Below, piece after piece: positions 61,396 through 64,000 of a stretch of 64,000 bases of DNA. A program made the position numbers and the translations under genes. Every line of letters begins with the position of its first letter. Position 1 is the stretch's first letter. This stretch comes from Thamnaconus septentrionalis (taxonomy: Eukaryota > Chordata > Actinopteri > Tetraodontiformes > Monacanthidae): NCBI GenBank assembly GCA_009823395.1, contig CM020513.1:9012501-9076500 (forward strand), read 5' to 3'. Below the pieces are notes generated by a model that worked only from the letters and a program-made list of their open reading frames with translations, did not search any database and was not told where the DNA came from.

Positions 61396-62631
61396 GTTCT
61401 AATTGAGAGACAGAAAATGATTTAAAAACACATACAAAATCATTCAATCTTTCCGTCTAGGCTACACCGACCAGATCCACCAGGCAGAACAGACTGATCT
61501 CATGACTTGAATAAAGAAAACACGATGTGTAAGGAAACAGTCAGTCTGACTCTTTGTGCTGTTCAGTTGTTACATGGTTCAGGACAGCAGCCAGACCTGT
61601 TCCTCATGTTCTCATTATGTTGATTCCAGGGAGTCGGGAGGAGCAGGAACAACGTCGCAGAGACTGTCTGCACCCTTCACTGCGTTGCGTTTCTTTTTCC
61701 TTCCTCCTGCCGAGAGCCGTCGGGTGTGTCGAGATTTTGCAGCGGTGGCAAAACAACTGCGGCCCGGAGTTTAAAGAGACGGAGAGAGCCAGGGAGGGCT
61801 GGGACGCTGCGAGGCTGACAGTGACGGCTGACGGATGGCGCGCAAGCCGCAGAGCACAACAGAGATCGGGGGAGGTTATTTGTCGCAACAAATGGGATTT
61901 TGCACATTTTTCTCCACTGTAATCCATGACTGAGAGCGAAGAACATTGTGTGTCGCCAGATATCAACGTTTCTGATGCGGCGTCACACCACGAGGGGATA
62001 AAGTGGCCGGAAATGGACGGCGAGGGAGACGGGTTTCCAGTGTGTGTGTGTCTGTGTGTGTGCTTGCTGAGCCAATACAGACATAATATGCACCAATTTT
62101 GACTATGTCAACGGGTTTTATCCAGTATTATGCCAACATGCAGTCAACAACGCCTGCTCCAGTTGCTTTTTGAGAGAAAAGATAAACAGATCTATTTTTC
62201 TGGATTCCAGAGTCTGTTTGACACTTCTGGTCATAATGTAGTTGGGTCTGTTGTGTTATGATGAACTCAATTTGTGATTGGTAATTGGTGCTGAGCAATG
62301 AATTCCCAAATTGCTGCACTTTCTTGTCTCCTCCATAAATTTAAGTGACCTGGTAGAACTCACATGTCTGTAGCGTTCAAGCAGGTAGAAACTAGTGATG
62401 AGAAACTCTTTTCATTCGACTGACTGGAGTTGATATGAATCATCCACCGAAGGACATTGTGGTTTTTGAGATAAATAGAGAAATTACTCTTGAGTTTTGA
62501 AGGCTTGAGTGGTGGCACATCACATGTGCTGTGTGTGAACAACATCCAACCTGGAAAGCGCGACAACCAGTTGCCTGACAAAGCGGAAACCCACGCTAGG
62601 ACACAAGCGGCGGTGAGTCGTGAGCGCACGG

Positions 62632-62695
62632 GGCAGCCAGCGCACGCAGCAGCCAGCGCACGCGGCAGCCAGCGCACGCGGCAGCCAGCGCACAC
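62632..62695. repeat. 16-bp minisatellite, four copies
   Basis: Four consecutive units of (G/A)GCAGCCAGCGCACGC with one or two substitutions. GC- and CpG-rich. It produces a spurious repetitive frame in both directions. Confidence 0.92.
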
Positions 62696-63060
62696 ATTAG
62701 CTCGTCCTCTGGCTGCGCCTGACGTGCACGCTAGGCATTAGCGCGAGGACAGTCATGCTGCGTCGCCATTGACCAGCGGGGTGGTAATGGCCTTACAGCC
62801 GCCGGCCTGCAAAAACATCACAACACTCATTTAGTTTGACTCCGAGCACAGAGGAAAAAAAAAAAAAGAGGGAGAAGCGGATAATTTCATACTGTTTGCT
62901 GGAAGCCTCTAATTCAATCTATAAATCCGCAATTATGGTGATTAAACTTTTATCGCCTTTCTGACTGAGGCCATTCTGTGTCTTTTCCAGTTGGCCAGCG
63001 GTCCGAGGTCAACGGAGGACTTTGTTTCTTTGTGCTGCACGGCTCTACACCCAGAAGGAT

Positions 63061-63128
63061 CTTCCTTCCTTCTTTCCTCCCTCCCTCCCTCCCTCCCTCC
63101 CTCCCTTCCTTCCTTCCTTCCTTCCTTC
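63061..63128. repeat. Polypyrimidine (TTCC/CTCC)n tract
   Basis: 68 bp without a purine on the plus strand, changing from CTTC to CTCC and back to TTCC tetramers, with partial mirror symmetry. Intronic. The reverse frame gives Arg/Glu/Gly-rich artefacts. Confidence 0.95.
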
Positions 63129-63756
63129 ATTTAATCCTCTGCCCCAATCGCTGGGGAAACAGATTCCCCCCACATCATTTTCAAGGAAGGACAGAAATCC
63201 CATTAAGTATCAAGAGTCGTCGCACATTTCCAATCGTCATCAATACGAAGTCATGAAATTTTAACATGAAACAAACGTACACACATAAAACGTACGCGTT
63301 CAATAATGTAGGAGCGCTCACATCACTGGCACCAGCGCCGAGATGCATGGCAGGCTGAACCTCATTCTTACTGTACATTTCTGTACACGTTTGAAGTGGC
63401 AGCTCCTTCTGGGCAGAGATGAAAGTGAATGAGGCAACTCAGTGTAAAGAGCCAGCTGGTGCTGTGATTAGTGGGCCAGGGATGTCAAATCAGGAGAGAG
63501 AGAGAGAGATGAAAGAGAGAGAGTGAAAAAAAACAAAAAAAAAACAGGCGACTCCTCACAGCACGACAAACATGCGGCAGCCGTCACCCAACAAGCGACG
63601 ACGCGCTGCCCCTCGCGCGGCTTCGCAAACCACGTTGCCACTGATGTAACACTGCGCGGCGCAACGGCCACGAGGACTCTGCCACCGCTGTTGGCAACGC
63701 GCTATTAATAAATTCATCAAACGGCGCGCGCGATGTCTTAAGATTGCAGCTCAAAT

Positions 63757-63782
63757 ACAAATAAATAAATAAATAAATATAT
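63757..63782. repeat. (AAAT)n microsatellite
   Basis: About six AAAT units. Confidence 0.85.
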
Positions 63783-64000
63783 CATCATTCGCAGTTTGGT
63801 GAAGCCTAACGCGGTTCGGAGGCATCTTCCGAGGCGAGACGGATCAAAAGGCGCAACGATATGCAAATGCCACAACAAAGACAGCCCCTCGGAGTGAAGG
63901 CTCATTGTCAGAGAAGAATGATGATTTATGTGTTTTGCCGCGCTCGAAACTAAAAAAGTTCAACAAGGGCTAAATTAGCCAAAAATAGGCAGGAACTAAT

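Larger units (their letters stand above)
45157..64000 (-). other. cdh13: cdh13 intron upstream of exon A (partial, more than 18.8 kb)
   Basis: The sequence from the acceptor of exon A to the window edge shows no further cadherin exon. The preceding exon should carry an EC1-EC2 linker of DxNDNxP type, and none was seen on the minus strand. Contents: a tandem repeat at 45189-45830, a SINE head at 48857-48965, a MITE at 49031-49487, a Tc1 relic at 49643-49758, a CCTAAC-like array at 52925-53235, a hairpin at 55814-55906, transposon ends at 57112-58048, a palindrome and TA array at 59721-59880, hAT-like ends at 59881-59975 and 61055-61395, and a minisatellite at 62632-62695. 50400-52800, 53250-55790, 55920-57100 and 58060-59700 show no gene or clear repeat beyond homopolymers. 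Confidence 0.85.

Noticed and set aside
62360..62741. Ala/Cys-rich frames on both strands around 62.6 kb
   Set aside because: They come from the 16-bp GC-rich minisatellite at 62632-62695.
1..64000. CRISPR array, prophage, operon or plasmid features
   Set aside because: The repeats seen are microsatellites, MITEs and SINEs. The coding exons are spliced cadherin exons, so the sequence is vertebrate nuclear DNA.
45157..64000. Further cdh13 exon upstream of exon A
   Set aside because: No minus-strand frame shows an EC1-EC2 linker of DxNDNxP type or other cadherin motif followed by a donor. The preceding exon probably lies beyond the window.

Overview
The window looks like teleost fish nuclear DNA. 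It is intron-rich, carries many simple repeats, and holds fish-type Tc1/mariner, hAT and palindromic MITE relics plus tRNA-derived SINEs. The only gene I can support is on the minus strand: the middle of cdh13 (T-cadherin, cadherin-13, H-cadherin). Four coding exons are present, together 757 nt (about 252 codons), all with GT donors and AG acceptors and compatible phases. In transcript order they are exon A (45156 to 44978), exon B (14801 to 14661), exon C (2442 to 2260) and exon D (2170 to 1917). They encode most of extracellular cadherin repeat EC2, all of EC3 and the start of EC4. The signal peptide, prodomain, EC1, the rest of EC4, EC5 and the GPI-anchor signal lie outside the window. Everything else is intron.

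Layout. 1-1916 is the start of the intron after exon D. Exons D and C are separated by an 89-bp intron. 2443-14660 is a 12.2-kb intron with two MITEs, a mariner deletion relic, a hAT-type element with a clear 8-bp target duplication, and a microsatellite-filled hAT element ending 39 bp from the splice donor of exon B. 14802-44977 is a 30.2-kb intron with Tc1/mariner relics, a SINE, a second copy of the large AT-rich MITE in opposite orientation, a hAT element and several GC-rich unique blocks that may be regulatory. 45157-64000 is the end of an intron of more than 18.8 kb. It starts with a three-unit tandem repeat beside the acceptor of exon A and later holds a SINE, MITEs, a degenerate CCTAAC array, a strong hairpin, a near-perfect 50-bp palindrome and several transposon ends.

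No bacterial, viral or CRISPR feature was found, and no intact transposase or reverse transcriptase. Open frames outside the four exons look like chance or repeat-derived frames. I saw no new multi-gene system. The most testable ideas are: (1) the near-identical inverted MITE cores flanking exon B, which could pair in the pre-mRNA and favour exon skipping, editing or circular RNA; (2) the 36-nt-arm intronic hairpin near 55.86 kb; (3) the 89-bp intron inside a gene whose other introns are tens of kb; and (4) repeats and a transposon lying almost on top of two splice sites. Family identifications rest on recognition by eye, not on a search.
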